Of a DNA stretch of 13,150 nucleotides, positions 1-7,272 are shown in pieces. The stretch is from NCBI GenBank assembly GCA_011391835.1, contig JAABPS010000038.1, positions 1 through 13,150 of the forward strand, given 5' to 3'. The notes below the pieces were generated by a model. The model worked only from the letters and a program-made list of their open reading frames with translations. It had not been told where the DNA came from and did not search any database. The translations under genes and the position numbers were made by a program. Position 1 is the stretch's first letter; each line of letters starts with the position of its first letter. This DNA is from Desulfobacteraceae bacterium. Its GTDB lineage: Bacteria > Desulfobacterota > Desulfobacteria > Desulfobacterales > JAABPS01.

Positions 1-1763
1 CTCCCAGTACCTATGCAACTTTTACGGAAGTCATTCATCTGGAAGAAGATAAGTATCCCCTGACCGCTTTATTTGACGATCCTGCGGACGATTTCTGGGC
101 CTGGAATTATGTCATTTCAGGAATGCCCAGTACAACTCCCTATACATTCTCCGCTAATGGAATGGCCGCCTATGGTTCGGCAAGCTTAACAGTGCGCCTC
201 AAAGGTGCCTCAAACACGCCAGCGGATATAGATCACCATGCGGTTGTTCGGCTCAATGGGATAGATATCGGCTCAGGCGTCTGGAACGGAACGGATGCCC
301 ATGAATTAATCCTTCCGTTTAATCAGTCACTTCTGAAGAACGGAGAAAATAGCATTGACGTCATCGGAATCCTGGATACGGGCGCTCCCTACAGCATATT
401 TTATGTGGATTCCTTTGATCTAACCTATAACCGATATTACCATGCTGTAAATAACAAGCTTCTCTGCAAAAGCAGCGGGAATAAGGTGATTACCATCTCT
501 GGATTTACCGGACAAGATATCTTTCTCTTTGACGTAACCAATCCGAAGAGACCAAAATATATCTACAATACTCTGCTGGATCAAGCAGGAAATGGGTATC
601 GTATCAGTTTTTCTCCTTCTTCATCCACATCCATATATTTAGCTCTAACACTTGATGCATTGAGTGCTCCTGCTTCTGTTTTTGCAGACAGGCCTTCAGC
701 TTTAAAAAGGACACAAAACCAGGCAAAATACCTGGTTATTGCCCCATTTGAACTGAAAGAAACCGCGCGGAAGCTTGCCAGTTTTAGAGAAAGCCAGGGA
801 CTTCCGTCCATGGTGGTAGAGCTGGAAGATATATATGATGAATTTAATCACGGAATTGCCAGCCCTGCGGCTATAAAGGATTTTCTATCCTATGCGTATA
901 AAAAATGGAAAAAAGCCCCACTATACGTTGTGCTGGCTGGAGACGGCACCTATGACTATAAAAACAACCTTGGATATGGCGACAATCTGATACCACCCAT
1001 GTTGGTGAGAACCTCTCACGGACTATTTTCGTCGGATAACCGGCTTGTGGATGTTCGCGGAAACGATGGAGTCCCAGAAATGGCCATCGGCAGACTTCCG
1101 GTCATGACTACCGAAGAATTTGAAACCGTCGTTGACAAGATTATTCAATATGAAAATAGTTCCGGTGGTGACTGGGCCGGCAGAGTTCTTATGCTGGCAG
1201 ATAATCCGGACGACGGAGGGCCTTTCCCCTCTGACAGTGAAGAAGCAGCCGCCATTTTACCAGACAGGTATACAGCAGAAAGGATTTATCTCGATACCTA
1301 TCCGGTCATAACCGACGCACGGCAACATCTTCAGGAGAGTATTCAACAGGGAGCGGTGCTCTTAAATTTTATCGGACACGCGAGTCTGGATCGTCTGGCA
1401 CAAGAAGGAATATTGCTGACCGGTGATGTGCCCTCTCTGAATAATGATGGCAAACCGTTCATTATGAGCGCCATGACCTGCTCTGCTGGCCGATTTGAGA
1501 TTCCTGGTTATGAAACCTTGAGTGAAGCTCTCATACTGAATAAAAATGGCGGCGCCATTGCGGTATGGGCTCCCACCGGGCTTTCTATAAATGAACACGC
1601 AACGATTCTGGACAAAGCGTTTTTCCACGCTGTGTTCAAAGAAAATGAAAAAATCTTAGGACAATCCATATTAAAGTCCTTTGAAGCGTATTCGGACCAG
1701 GGGCCTTCATATTTAGTGGATATCTATACCTTGCTGGGAGACCCGGCACTGAAAATAAAATAG
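1..1763 (+). CDS. C25 (gingipain-like) cysteine peptidase, 3' part; 5' end outside window
   Basis: The reading frame is open from base 3 to the stop at 1761-1763, so the ATG at 123 is internal and the true start lies left of the window. The first ~200 visible residues are beta-rich, with acidic/aromatic stretches such as DDPADDFWAW, and look like the non-catalytic sandwich region of large C25 proteins. The catalytic part follows, from about LVIAPFELKETARKL. It contains LAGDGTYDY, a GHAS motif with the presumed catalytic His (codon 1377-1379), and MTCSAGRFE with the presumed nucleophilic Cys (codon 1479-1481). The His-Cys spacing of 34 residues is close to that of the gingipain dyad. The protein ends at LLGDPALKIK directly after the protease fold, so no type IX secretion C-terminal domain is present. 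It lies 45 nt upstream of a PqqD/radical-SAM/precursor set, so a role in cleaving the modified peptide is possible but inferred. Family assignment is strong; substrate is unknown. Confidence 0.88.
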   Translation, partial: PSTYATFTEVIHLEEDKYPLTALFDDPADDFWAWNYVISGMPSTTPYTFSANGMAAYGSASLTVRLKGASNTPADIDHHAVVRLNGIDIGSGVWNGTDAHELILPFNQSLLKNGENSIDVIGILDTGAPYSIFYVDSFDLTYNRYYHAVNNKLLCKSSGNKVITISGFTGQDIFLFDVTNPKRPKYIYNTLLDQAGNGYRISFSPSSSTSIYLALTLDALSAPASVFADRPSALKRTQNQAKYLVIAPFELKETARKLASFRESQGLPSMVVELEDIYDEFNHGIASPAAIKDFLSYAYKKWKKAPLYVVLAGDGTYDYKNNLGYGDNLIPPMLVRTSHGLFSSDNRLVDVRGNDGVPEMAIGRLPVMTTEEFETVVDKIIQYENSSGGDWAGRVLMLADNPDDGGPFPSDSEEAAAILPDRYTAERIYLDTYPVITDARQHLQESIQQGAVLLNFIGHASLDRLAQEGILLTGDVPSLNNDGKPFIMSAMTCSAGRFEIPGYETLSEALILNKNGGAIAVWAPTGLSINEHATILDKAFFHAVFKENEKILGQSILKSFEAYSDQGPSYLVDIYTLLGDPALKIK

Positions 1764-1808
1764 GAAAAGGCATGGTATGCCACTAATGAACTTTTTGCTT
1801 GAATATAA

Positions 1809-2105
1809 ATGGACATTCATCTACATATGAAATTTAAAAAAATGGAGGGAATTGTTACCCGTAATATAGCGGGTGAAGTTCTCCTGGTGCCAATATTTGA
1901 TCGGCTCGCGGATATCCAGCGGATATTTAACCTTGGATCTGTTGCTGAGTATATTTGGAAGGAATTGGATGGCCAAAAAAGCTTATATGGCATTCGAGAC
2001 AAAATTCTGGAAGAATTCGATGCCGAAAAGGAAAATGTGGATTTAGATCTTATGGAATTTATTGCCCAGCTTATTGATGCCGGCCTGGTGGTGGAGACAA
2101 CATAG
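1809..2105 (+). CDS. PqqD-like peptide chaperone (RiPP recognition element)
   Basis: This 98-residue protein has the PqqD-family layout: an N-terminal beta part with RNIAGEVLLVPI, then NLGSVAEYIWKELDG, a helical DKILEEFDAE segment, and a C-terminal helix ending in LIDAGLVVE. PqqD-like domains bind the leader of a precursor peptide and present it to a partner radical SAM enzyme. The next gene, starting on the base after this stop codon, is such an enzyme, which supports the role. The start is uncertain: an in-frame stop at 1806-1808 makes 1809 the most upstream ATG, but no clear Shine-Dalgarno sequence precedes it, and the ATGs at 1827 and 1842 are alternatives. The length matches stand-alone PqqD-like proteins. 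The domain call is confident; leader binding is inferred from family and context. Confidence 0.85.
   Translation: MDIHLHMKFKKMEGIVTRNIAGEVLLVPIFDRLADIQRIFNLGSVAEYIWKELDGQKSLYGIRDKILEEFDAEKENVDLDLMEFIAQLIDAGLVVETT
2093..2096 (+). promoter_or_regulatory. Ribosome binding site of the radical SAM gene
   Basis: GGAG lies 9 nt before the ATG at 2106, inside the last codons of the PqqD-like gene. It supports the 2106 start and tight co-translation of the two proteins. Confidence 0.6.
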
Positions 2106-3209
2106 ATGGATTGCCCTCAAACTCCTTGGCCCAGCAATAAAGAATATTTGCAGGCCTTATATAAAAAAGCAACAGAGCGGCGAATTCCCCTCTCCGGCAG
2201 TCTTGTAATGACCCACCGGTGCAATCTTAATTGTGTTCACTGTTATCTGAACTCCGAGGAAACCCGGCTTCTTCCACATTCAGAAATGACAACGAAGCAA
2301 ATTATTTCTATTGTCGATATGGTTACGGAGGCCGGCTGTCTGTATCTTCTCATTACAGGCGGTGAAGCCCTGTTGAGGAAGGATTTCAGCTCCATTTATC
2401 GCCATGCAAAACAAAACGGTCTTTTGGTCTCCGTCTTCACCAATGGTACGCTTATCAAAGACGACATTGTACGGCTTTTTGCAGAATTTCCGCCATACGA
2501 TGTAGAAATTTCTCTCTATGGGGCCACCGCATCAACCTATGAAAAAATCACTCAGGTTACAGGCTCGTATGAAAAATGTTTGGCAGGAATTCAGCAGTTG
2601 CTCGAAAATAACATAAATGTAAAATTAAAGACCATTCTCATGACACTTAACCGTCATGAATTCTCTGCTATGGAAAATATGGCTAAAAACTTTGGCGTCA
2701 AATTTCGTTTTGATGCAGCGATATTTCCTCGCCTCAATGGAGACAAGGGCCCTCTTTCTTTTCGCGTTCATCCGAAAGAGGCCATCGAAAAAGAAATGAG
2801 GGGTGAAAATACACTAAGAAAATGGAAAGAATATCTAAGAAGGTTTGAAGGAACCTCCATGTCAAATGCGCTGTATCAATGCGGAGCCGGAATCACCAGT
2901 TTCTGCATTGACCCTTATGGAAACCTCCAGCCATGTTTGATGTCAACCGCCTGTGAATATAATCTGCTGGATGGCGACTTTTTAACTGGATGGCACGAAG
3001 TCATTCCTCATATCCGTGAGAGAAAGGCTGGAAACACATATGCGTGTAATACGTGTGCGTTCTGGATGCTTTGTGGTCATTGTCCGGCTTTCTTTGAATT
3101 GGAAAACGGTGCGGAAGATATCCCTTCAGATTACCTTTGCGATATGGGGCGTTACCGCTATCAGACTATTTCAGAAACAACTTTAAACGAGGTCGAAATT
3201 GAAGGTTGA
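2106..3209 (+). CDS. Radical SAM/SPASM peptide-modifying enzyme
   Basis: This 367-residue protein has the radical SAM CX3CX2C motif CNLNCVHC (Cys39, 43, 46) that binds the SAM-cleaving [4Fe-4S] cluster, and GGE at 85-87. Its C-terminal SPASM domain shows Cys259 followed by a GX4C element (Gly272-Cys277), Cys267, Cys283, then a cluster at Cys314, 317, 323 and 326, and a last Cys345. These would bind auxiliary iron-sulfur clusters. SPASM enzymes of this type install radical crosslinks, often Cys-to-carbon thioethers or C-C bonds, in RiPP precursors. The gene abuts the PqqD-like gene (stop TAG immediately followed by ATG), and its last 11 nt overlap a small precursor-like gene, the likely substrate. 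The late cysteines read CX2CX5CX2C rather than the more usual CX2CX5CX3C. The enzyme class is confident; the bond formed cannot be read from the sequence. Confidence 0.93.
   Translation: MDCPQTPWPSNKEYLQALYKKATERRIPLSGSLVMTHRCNLNCVHCYLNSEETRLLPHSEMTTKQIISIVDMVTEAGCLYLLITGGEALLRKDFSSIYRHAKQNGLLVSVFTNGTLIKDDIVRLFAEFPPYDVEISLYGATASTYEKITQVTGSYEKCLAGIQQLLENNINVKLKTILMTLNRHEFSAMENMAKNFGVKFRFDAAIFPRLNGDKGPLSFRVHPKEAIEKEMRGENTLRKWKEYLRRFEGTSMSNALYQCGAGITSFCIDPYGNLQPCLMSTACEYNLLDGDFLTGWHEVIPHIRERKAGNTYACNTCAFWMLCGHCPAFFELENGAEDIPSDYLCDMGRYRYQTISETTLNEVEIEG
3189..3192 (+). promoter_or_regulatory. Ribosome binding site deciding the TTG start of the precursor
   Basis: GAGG (followed by T) sits 6 nt before the TTG at 3199, inside the radical SAM gene. 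There is no other in-frame start before Met38, so this site is the main support for the full 59-residue precursor. Confidence 0.65.
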
Positions 3210-3378
3210 AGAAAAAGACAAGAAAAAGGCCTATGAAAAGCCAAAGCTGAGAATTATCAAGCTGGAAGCAGAAGAAGTATTGGCAGCAGGATGCAAAACA
3301 GGTGAAGCGATGACGCTTGCTATCGGCGGTATGCCCTTTTGTGGAATTGCAAATAATTGCATCACCCACGCTTCATAA
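3199..3378 (+). CDS. Putative RiPP precursor peptide, 59 aa, three core cysteines
   Basis: A short frame starts with TTG at 3199, preceded by GAGG at 3189-3192 with 6 nt spacing; an in-frame stop at 3184-3186 leaves no earlier start. Translation gives 59 residues. Residues 2-14 are lysine/glutamate rich. Residues 14-31 run KPKLRIIKLEAEEVLAAG, a beta-prone then helical leader of the kind bound by PqqD domains. The presumed core is residues 32-59, with Cys32, Cys48 and Cys54, a GGMPFCG segment, and a C-terminal Ser59. The Cys-poor basic leader, short Gly/Cys core, and position between a SPASM enzyme and a kinase-like protein mark it as the likely peptide substrate. The start overlaps the radical SAM stop by 11 nt, implying translational coupling. 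I recall similar EEVLA-GCK short proteins near such enzymes but could not verify this. The frame is well supported; the modification and cleavage site are not known. Confidence 0.85.
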   Translation: MKVEEKDKKKAYEKPKLRIIKLEAEEVLAAGCKTGEAMTLAIGGMPFCGIANNCITHAS

Positions 3379-3414
3379 CATTCAATCATGCTCGTTTGAA
3401 AAATTGTGTGAATT

Positions 3415-4320
3415 GTGCAATGCCTAAGTCTCCGAATCGCAGATATATTTTTTCACATAATTGCTGATGGTTCAGATCACATTCAAATAGATGAGCCGGC
3501 TTATCGATCCTTTCTTGCAGAGTCCTTGGACTCTTCTGAAATTAAGTCTTCAAACATCCAAGTACAGTTTCATTTCGGACAAATCCCCTCAAATAAACTA
3601 ACGAAACAGCTTTTTAGCAGCGGCGAATCGTGGTCGCTTTTTCAAGATGGTGACGGATATTGCATGATTATTCAGCCGCCATCTTTTCAACAGCCGATTT
3701 TACTTGCAAAAATGAATAACAATTTTAAGAATATAACGGTTTATTTGAAAAAGGATATATTAAAACGTGAAAAAAATCTGGCGCTTTTTTCTAACCCTGT
3801 GGGATATCCATTAATTCAAATTCTGCTTATTTACATCCTCTCCATAAGACAAGGGGCTTTGGTTCATTGCGCAGGCATTGGAATCAGGGATAAAGGTTAC
3901 ATATTCCCGGGCAAGTCCGGAGCCGGTAAAAGCACCATCGCAAGGCTTTTTGCTGAACGGAAGGGTATTGTTCTATTCAGTGATGACCGTATTGCCGTGC
4001 GGAAACATAACAGGTTCTTTAAGGTCTATGGTACACCATGGCCGGGTGACGCAGGAATAGCCGAAAACAGAGAAGCACAACTTTCGGGTATTTTCTTTAT
4101 CAGCCATGGGTCTGAAAATAAAATAAATAAAATCAGCCCCAAACAGGCTCTGGATAGAATTCTACCTGTTACTTCAATCCCCTGGTACGATCGGCAGATT
4201 TTTCCTAAGGTGCTTGATCTTTGCGAGGATCTAATTACGCATGTTCCTGCATTTGAATTTATCGTCAGGCCCGTTCCGGAAGCAATAGATGTTTTTGAAG
4301 AATTTGTATCCTCTCAATAG
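3415..4320 (+). CDS. HPr-kinase/HprK-like ATP-binding protein of a RiPP cluster
   Basis: This 301-residue protein has a Walker A loop GKSGAGKST at residues 166-174 (Lys172, Ser173), an acidic SDDR at 189-192 downstream, and a VYGTPWPGD segment. These are typical of HprK-related kinases found in RiPP clusters. The first ~150 residues are a variable N-terminal region, and there is no clear HPr-kinase N-terminal domain. Such homologues (for example ThcoK and the paeninodin kinase of lasso clusters) phosphorylate a precursor peptide, but that activity here is inference. The GTG start at 3415 is chosen because a stop at 3409-3411 closes the frame upstream; no good ribosome binding site is seen, so the start is weak. 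The gene begins 36 nt after the precursor and is the last of the cluster, facing a convergent gene. Alternative roles are a nucleotide-dependent regulator or an inactive homologue. Confidence 0.82.
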   Translation: MQCLSLRIADIFFHIIADGSDHIQIDEPAYRSFLAESLDSSEIKSSNIQVQFHFGQIPSNKLTKQLFSSGESWSLFQDGDGYCMIIQPPSFQQPILLAKMNNNFKNITVYLKKDILKREKNLALFSNPVGYPLIQILLIYILSIRQGALVHCAGIGIRDKGYIFPGKSGAGKSTIARLFAERKGIVLFSDDRIAVRKHNRFFKVYGTPWPGDAGIAENREAQLSGIFFISHGSENKINKISPKQALDRILPVTSIPWYDRQIFPKVLDLCEDLITHVPAFEFIVRPVPEAIDVFEEFVSSQ

Positions 4321-4402
4321 ATACATTGTTACCCAATTCATTCTCAACCAAGAATTATAATCTTCTGCCAGCAGAGTCTCGGAACATACGACAAACGTAG
4401 TG
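4321..4402. other. Convergent intergenic spacer between the RiPP and metabolic blocks
   Basis: The 82-nt spacer separates two converging genes. It holds only weak inverted repeats (ATTCT/AGAAT at 4340-4355 and TCTGC/GCAGA at 4364-4375). Neither is GC-rich or followed by a clear T-run, so I do not call a terminator. Confidence 0.5.
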
Positions 4403-5650
4403 CTACTTGATTATTTCGTCTTTCCTGAATGTTTCAATGTCGTCATCGGAATATCCCAGTTCCTTCATAATCGGATCCGTATGCTCGCCAATCGCAGGCG
4501 CTTCATGCCGGGTCCCTGCCCGGCATTTGCTGAAATGGATAGGATATCCGGGAATGTTTATTTTCCCAATTCCTTTATAGTCACAGGGCACCACGTACTG
4601 ATTGACAATGGCCTGCTCATCTTTTTCAACTTCATGTATCTGCAAAACAGAGCTGAACATCAGTTTGTTTTTCTGAAAAATCTCCATCCATTCATCCCGT
4701 GTTTTTGCGGCAAAGACCCCGTCAAATATTTCGATGAGTTTATGATAGTTTATCGGCTTTCCCTTTTCGTCCGTAACGGTTGAATCGCTGAGAAGATGCG
4801 CCTGTCCGGTTGCATGGCAAAATACAGACCAGTATTTTTCCTCTGGATGGTGTGTGCCCAGAATCCACTTCCCGTCTTTACAGCAAAAAGCATTTCGCAG
4901 CGGGGAATGCTCTGTTCGCGCGGATGTGACACAGGGATTAACGGACAACGCATTTGACAGCATGAGATTGGGATGCTGAAGCCAGAGCGCGGTACTGTAA
5001 AGAGATACATGAACCTCCTGGCCGATTCCCTTTCTTTCTTTGACAAACAGGGCCGTCAGTATGGCATGGCTGACGGCAATGGCCGTTGCCTGATCCAGCA
5101 CGCCCAGATGCATCAGCCTGGGTTCAGAGTTGCCCGTGACGAACATCATGCCGGATCGTGCCTGACCCAGCGGATCAAACGCCCCCAGATCGCTCATGGG
5201 GCCCTCCGGGCCATATCCGGACACATTGGCATGAATTACCTTTGGATTTACTTTTGATAAGGTTTGGTAATCAATGCCGAGTTTCTTCTTGGTGCTTTTC
5301 CGAAGATTGGTGAGGAATACATCTGCATCCTTCACCAATCGGTGAAGAATCTCCCGTCCGCCCGGCTTTGAAATATCCAGATAAATTCCTCTTTTATTTC
5401 GGTTGGATACCTCATGCATCAGGCTTTCACCATTTGGCGCGGACATGTCAATGCCTGCAACATTTGTCCAGTAACGTTCCGGGTCGCCGATGCCTGCTTC
5501 AATTTTAATCACGTCTGCGCCAAGATCGCCCAGTATCGCAGTGCCTCCAGGGCCTGCATGAAATACACCGTATTCGACAACCTTTACGCCATCTAAAGGG
5601 CCGGATTTTTGTTGGGGTTTCCACTGAGCGCCATTCCTTCTTGCATCCAT
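4403..5650 (-). CDS. Class III CoA-transferase (CaiB/BaiF family)
   Basis: The protein matches the family III CoA-transferase layout: LDGVKVVEYG near the N-terminus, GDLGADVIKIE, RNKRGIYLDISKPGGRE, NVSGYGPEGP, then GAFDPLGQARSGMM. The Asp in the last motif (about residue 162 counting from the upstream ATG at 5659) aligns with the catalytic Asp that forms the acyl-anhydride intermediate in formyl-CoA transferase. The family moves CoA between carboxylic acids without ATP; donor and acceptor are unknown here. Three in-frame ATGs (5659, 5656, 5650) are close together. GAGAGG at 5660-5665 abuts the first, so the ATG at 5650 (spacing 9 nt, 415 residues) is preferred. The SerA-like gene ends a few nucleotides upstream, suggesting one minus-strand transcript and linked substrates. 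Length is normal for the family. Confidence 0.9.
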   Translation of the reverse strand: MDARRNGAQWKPQQKSGPLDGVKVVEYGVFHAGPGGTAILGDLGADVIKIEAGIGDPERYWTNVAGIDMSAPNGESLMHEVSNRNKRGIYLDISKPGGREILHRLVKDADVFLTNLRKSTKKKLGIDYQTLSKVNPKVIHANVSGYGPEGPMSDLGAFDPLGQARSGMMFVTGNSEPRLMHLGVLDQATAIAVSHAILTALFVKERKGIGQEVHVSLYSTALWLQHPNLMLSNALSVNPCVTSARTEHSPLRNAFCCKDGKWILGTHHPEEKYWSVFCHATGQAHLLSDSTVTDEKGKPINYHKLIEIFDGVFAAKTRDEWMEIFQKNKLMFSSVLQIHEVEKDEQAIVNQYVVPCDYKGIGKINIPGYPIHFSKCRAGTRHEAPAIGEHTDPIMKELGYSDDDIETFRKDEIIK

Positions 5651-5663
5651 TGTCATCATCCTC

Positions 5664-7256
5664 TCAATCCAGATACACCTGTTTCACCGAAAGAATATGC
5701 GGCAGGGCTTTTAATTCTTCAATAACGATTTCATCTGCGAGTGTATCAATATTGACCATACACAGCGCTTTTTCATCCCGTCGTCCCAGATGGAACCTGC
5801 CGATATTAACCTTGTGCCTGCCCAGTGTGGTTCCCACGTTTCCGATCACGCCCGGTTTATCTATGTTCTCAATAATAATCATTGGCCCCTGGGGGACGGC
5901 ATCCATGTAAATTTCTCCAAGTCTCACAATTCTGGGATCCTTTCTGCCAAAGATGGTTCCCCATACTTCTCCGGGCCCGTTCTCCTGCCCTTCGAGTTTT
6001 ACCTTAATCACGCCCGCAAAATCATCATTGGATTCGCTAATTGTCTCCCGGACATTAATCCCGCGCTCTTTGGCAAGGGATGGCGCATTAATATAATTGA
6101 CCGGAACATCCGCAAAGGAACTGAGAAGGCCTTTGAGCGCTGCATGGGTCAGCAGCCGTGTATCGAGCGTTGCGATTTGTCCGTTATAGGTCAGCGTAAT
6201 ATCGTGAATCTTCCGTTCGAGCTGTCCCATTAACGATCCCATTTTTTCAGCAAGCTGGAGATACGGATGAAGCTGATCAAGATTCTCTCGCGAAATCGAA
6301 GGGAAATTAACCGCATTGGTAATAATCTGTTTCGTCAGATACTCCAGCATCTGATGGGCAATCATTTCTGCAACCTTGACCTGTGCTTCGTCTGTGCTTG
6401 CGCCCAGGTGCGGTGTAAAAATTACATTCGGATGCTGCAAGATGGGCATGGAAGCATCCGGCGGCTCTGTGGGAAAAACATCCAGAGCTGCCCCGGCAAC
6501 ATGCCCGGAAAGGAGCGCGTTATGCAGATCGTCAATAGTGACAACATCTCCCCGTGAACAATTGATAATCCGTACACCTTTTTTCATTTTTTGAATCGTA
6601 TGTTTGTTAATCATGCCTACGGTCTCTTTCAGCCGCGGGACATGAAGTGTGATAAAATCGGATCGTGACAGAAGATCATCTAAAGATACAAGTTCAACCT
6701 CCATCTTTCGTGCAGCCTCCTGGCTGATAAACGGATCTGCCGCAATGACTTTCATTTCAAGACCTCTCGCTCTGGAAGCAACAATTTTTCCGATTTGTCC
6801 AAGGCCGATAATCCCAAGAATTTTTCCGGTTATTTCAACACCGGATAATATTTTTTTCTCCCACTTTCCTTCCCGGATGGAAGCGGTTGCCTGCGGAATA
6901 TTGCGCGAAAGAGAAAGCATCAGCGATATGGCATGCTCAGCAGTAGTAATGGTATTCCCGCCAGGGGCATTCATCACAACAATCCCCTGCTGGGTCGCAG
7001 TTTGCACATCAACGTTGTCAACGCCGATACCCGCTCGTCCAACCACTTTTAAATTGACTGCATTCCTTAAGACCTGGTCAGTCACCTTTGTGCCGCTTCG
7101 AATGGCAAGCCCGTGATATTCTCCTATAATTTCAGATAGCTTTGAAGGATCATTGGTTTCCTTGTTATTATCAACAACCACGTTAATTTGTCCGCTGGCT
7201 TCCAGAATTTCCTTTGCGATGGACGACATATTATCCCGAATCATTACTTTCATCAT
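5664..7256 (-). CDS. serA: SerA-type D-3-phosphoglycerate / 2-hydroxyacid dehydrogenase with C-terminal ACT domain
   Basis: This 530-residue protein has the long SerA layout: substrate and NAD-binding domains in the first ~320 residues, an intervening domain around 325-450 (with LLTHAALKGLLSS), and a C-terminal ACT domain beginning about IIIENIDKPGVIG. The NAD motif GLGQIG is at 151-156 with acidic Asp174 after the next strand. The catalytic triad is visible as Arg235, Glu264 and His283 (PHLGAS). The reaction would be NAD-linked oxidation of 3-phosphoglycerate, the first step of serine synthesis, with ACT-mediated regulation. One oddity is NCSRGDVV around Arg235, where the family usually reads N-C-A-R-G-G. 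GAGGAT at 7266-7271 supports the start at 7256. The gene lies head-to-head with the acyl-CoA synthetase operon and just upstream of a CoA-transferase, so a related catabolic hydroxyacid substrate remains possible. Confidence 0.88.
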   Translation of the reverse strand: MMKVMIRDNMSSIAKEILEASGQINVVVDNNKETNDPSKLSEIIGEYHGLAIRSGTKVTDQVLRNAVNLKVVGRAGIGVDNVDVQTATQQGIVVMNAPGGNTITTAEHAISLMLSLSRNIPQATASIREGKWEKKILSGVEITGKILGIIGLGQIGKIVASRARGLEMKVIAADPFISQEAARKMEVELVSLDDLLSRSDFITLHVPRLKETVGMINKHTIQKMKKGVRIINCSRGDVVTIDDLHNALLSGHVAGAALDVFPTEPPDASMPILQHPNVIFTPHLGASTDEAQVKVAEMIAHQMLEYLTKQIITNAVNFPSISRENLDQLHPYLQLAEKMGSLMGQLERKIHDITLTYNGQIATLDTRLLTHAALKGLLSSFADVPVNYINAPSLAKERGINVRETISESNDDFAGVIKVKLEGQENGPGEVWGTIFGRKDPRIVRLGEIYMDAVPQGPMIIIENIDKPGVIGNVGTTLGRHKVNIGRFHLGRRDEKALCMVNIDTLADEIVIEELKALPHILSVKQVYLD

Positions 7257-7272
7257 TGTAGTCGTATCCTCA

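Noticed and set aside
123..125. ATG as the start of the C25 protease
   Set aside because: The frame stays open to the left edge and the upstream residues (acidic, aromatic-rich) are protein-like, so this is an internal Met.
1769..1781. GGCAT/ATGCC hairpin after the C25 gene as a terminator
   Set aside because: Only a 5-bp stem with a 3-nt loop and no immediate T-run.
1786..1830. 14-codon ATG frame before the PqqD-like gene as an extra precursor
   Set aside because: No ribosome binding site, no leader-like or Cys/Gly core features, and it overlaps the next gene.
4340..4375. Inverted repeats at the convergent junction as a bidirectional terminator
   Set aside because: Stems are 5 bp, one AT-rich and one with a 2-nt loop, and no flanking T/A runs support termination.
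4403..7256. Several open frames of 90-155 codons on the + strand across the CoA-transferase and serA genes
   Set aside because: They lie antisense to genes with clear family motifs, have no recognisable domains and no consistent ribosome binding sites.
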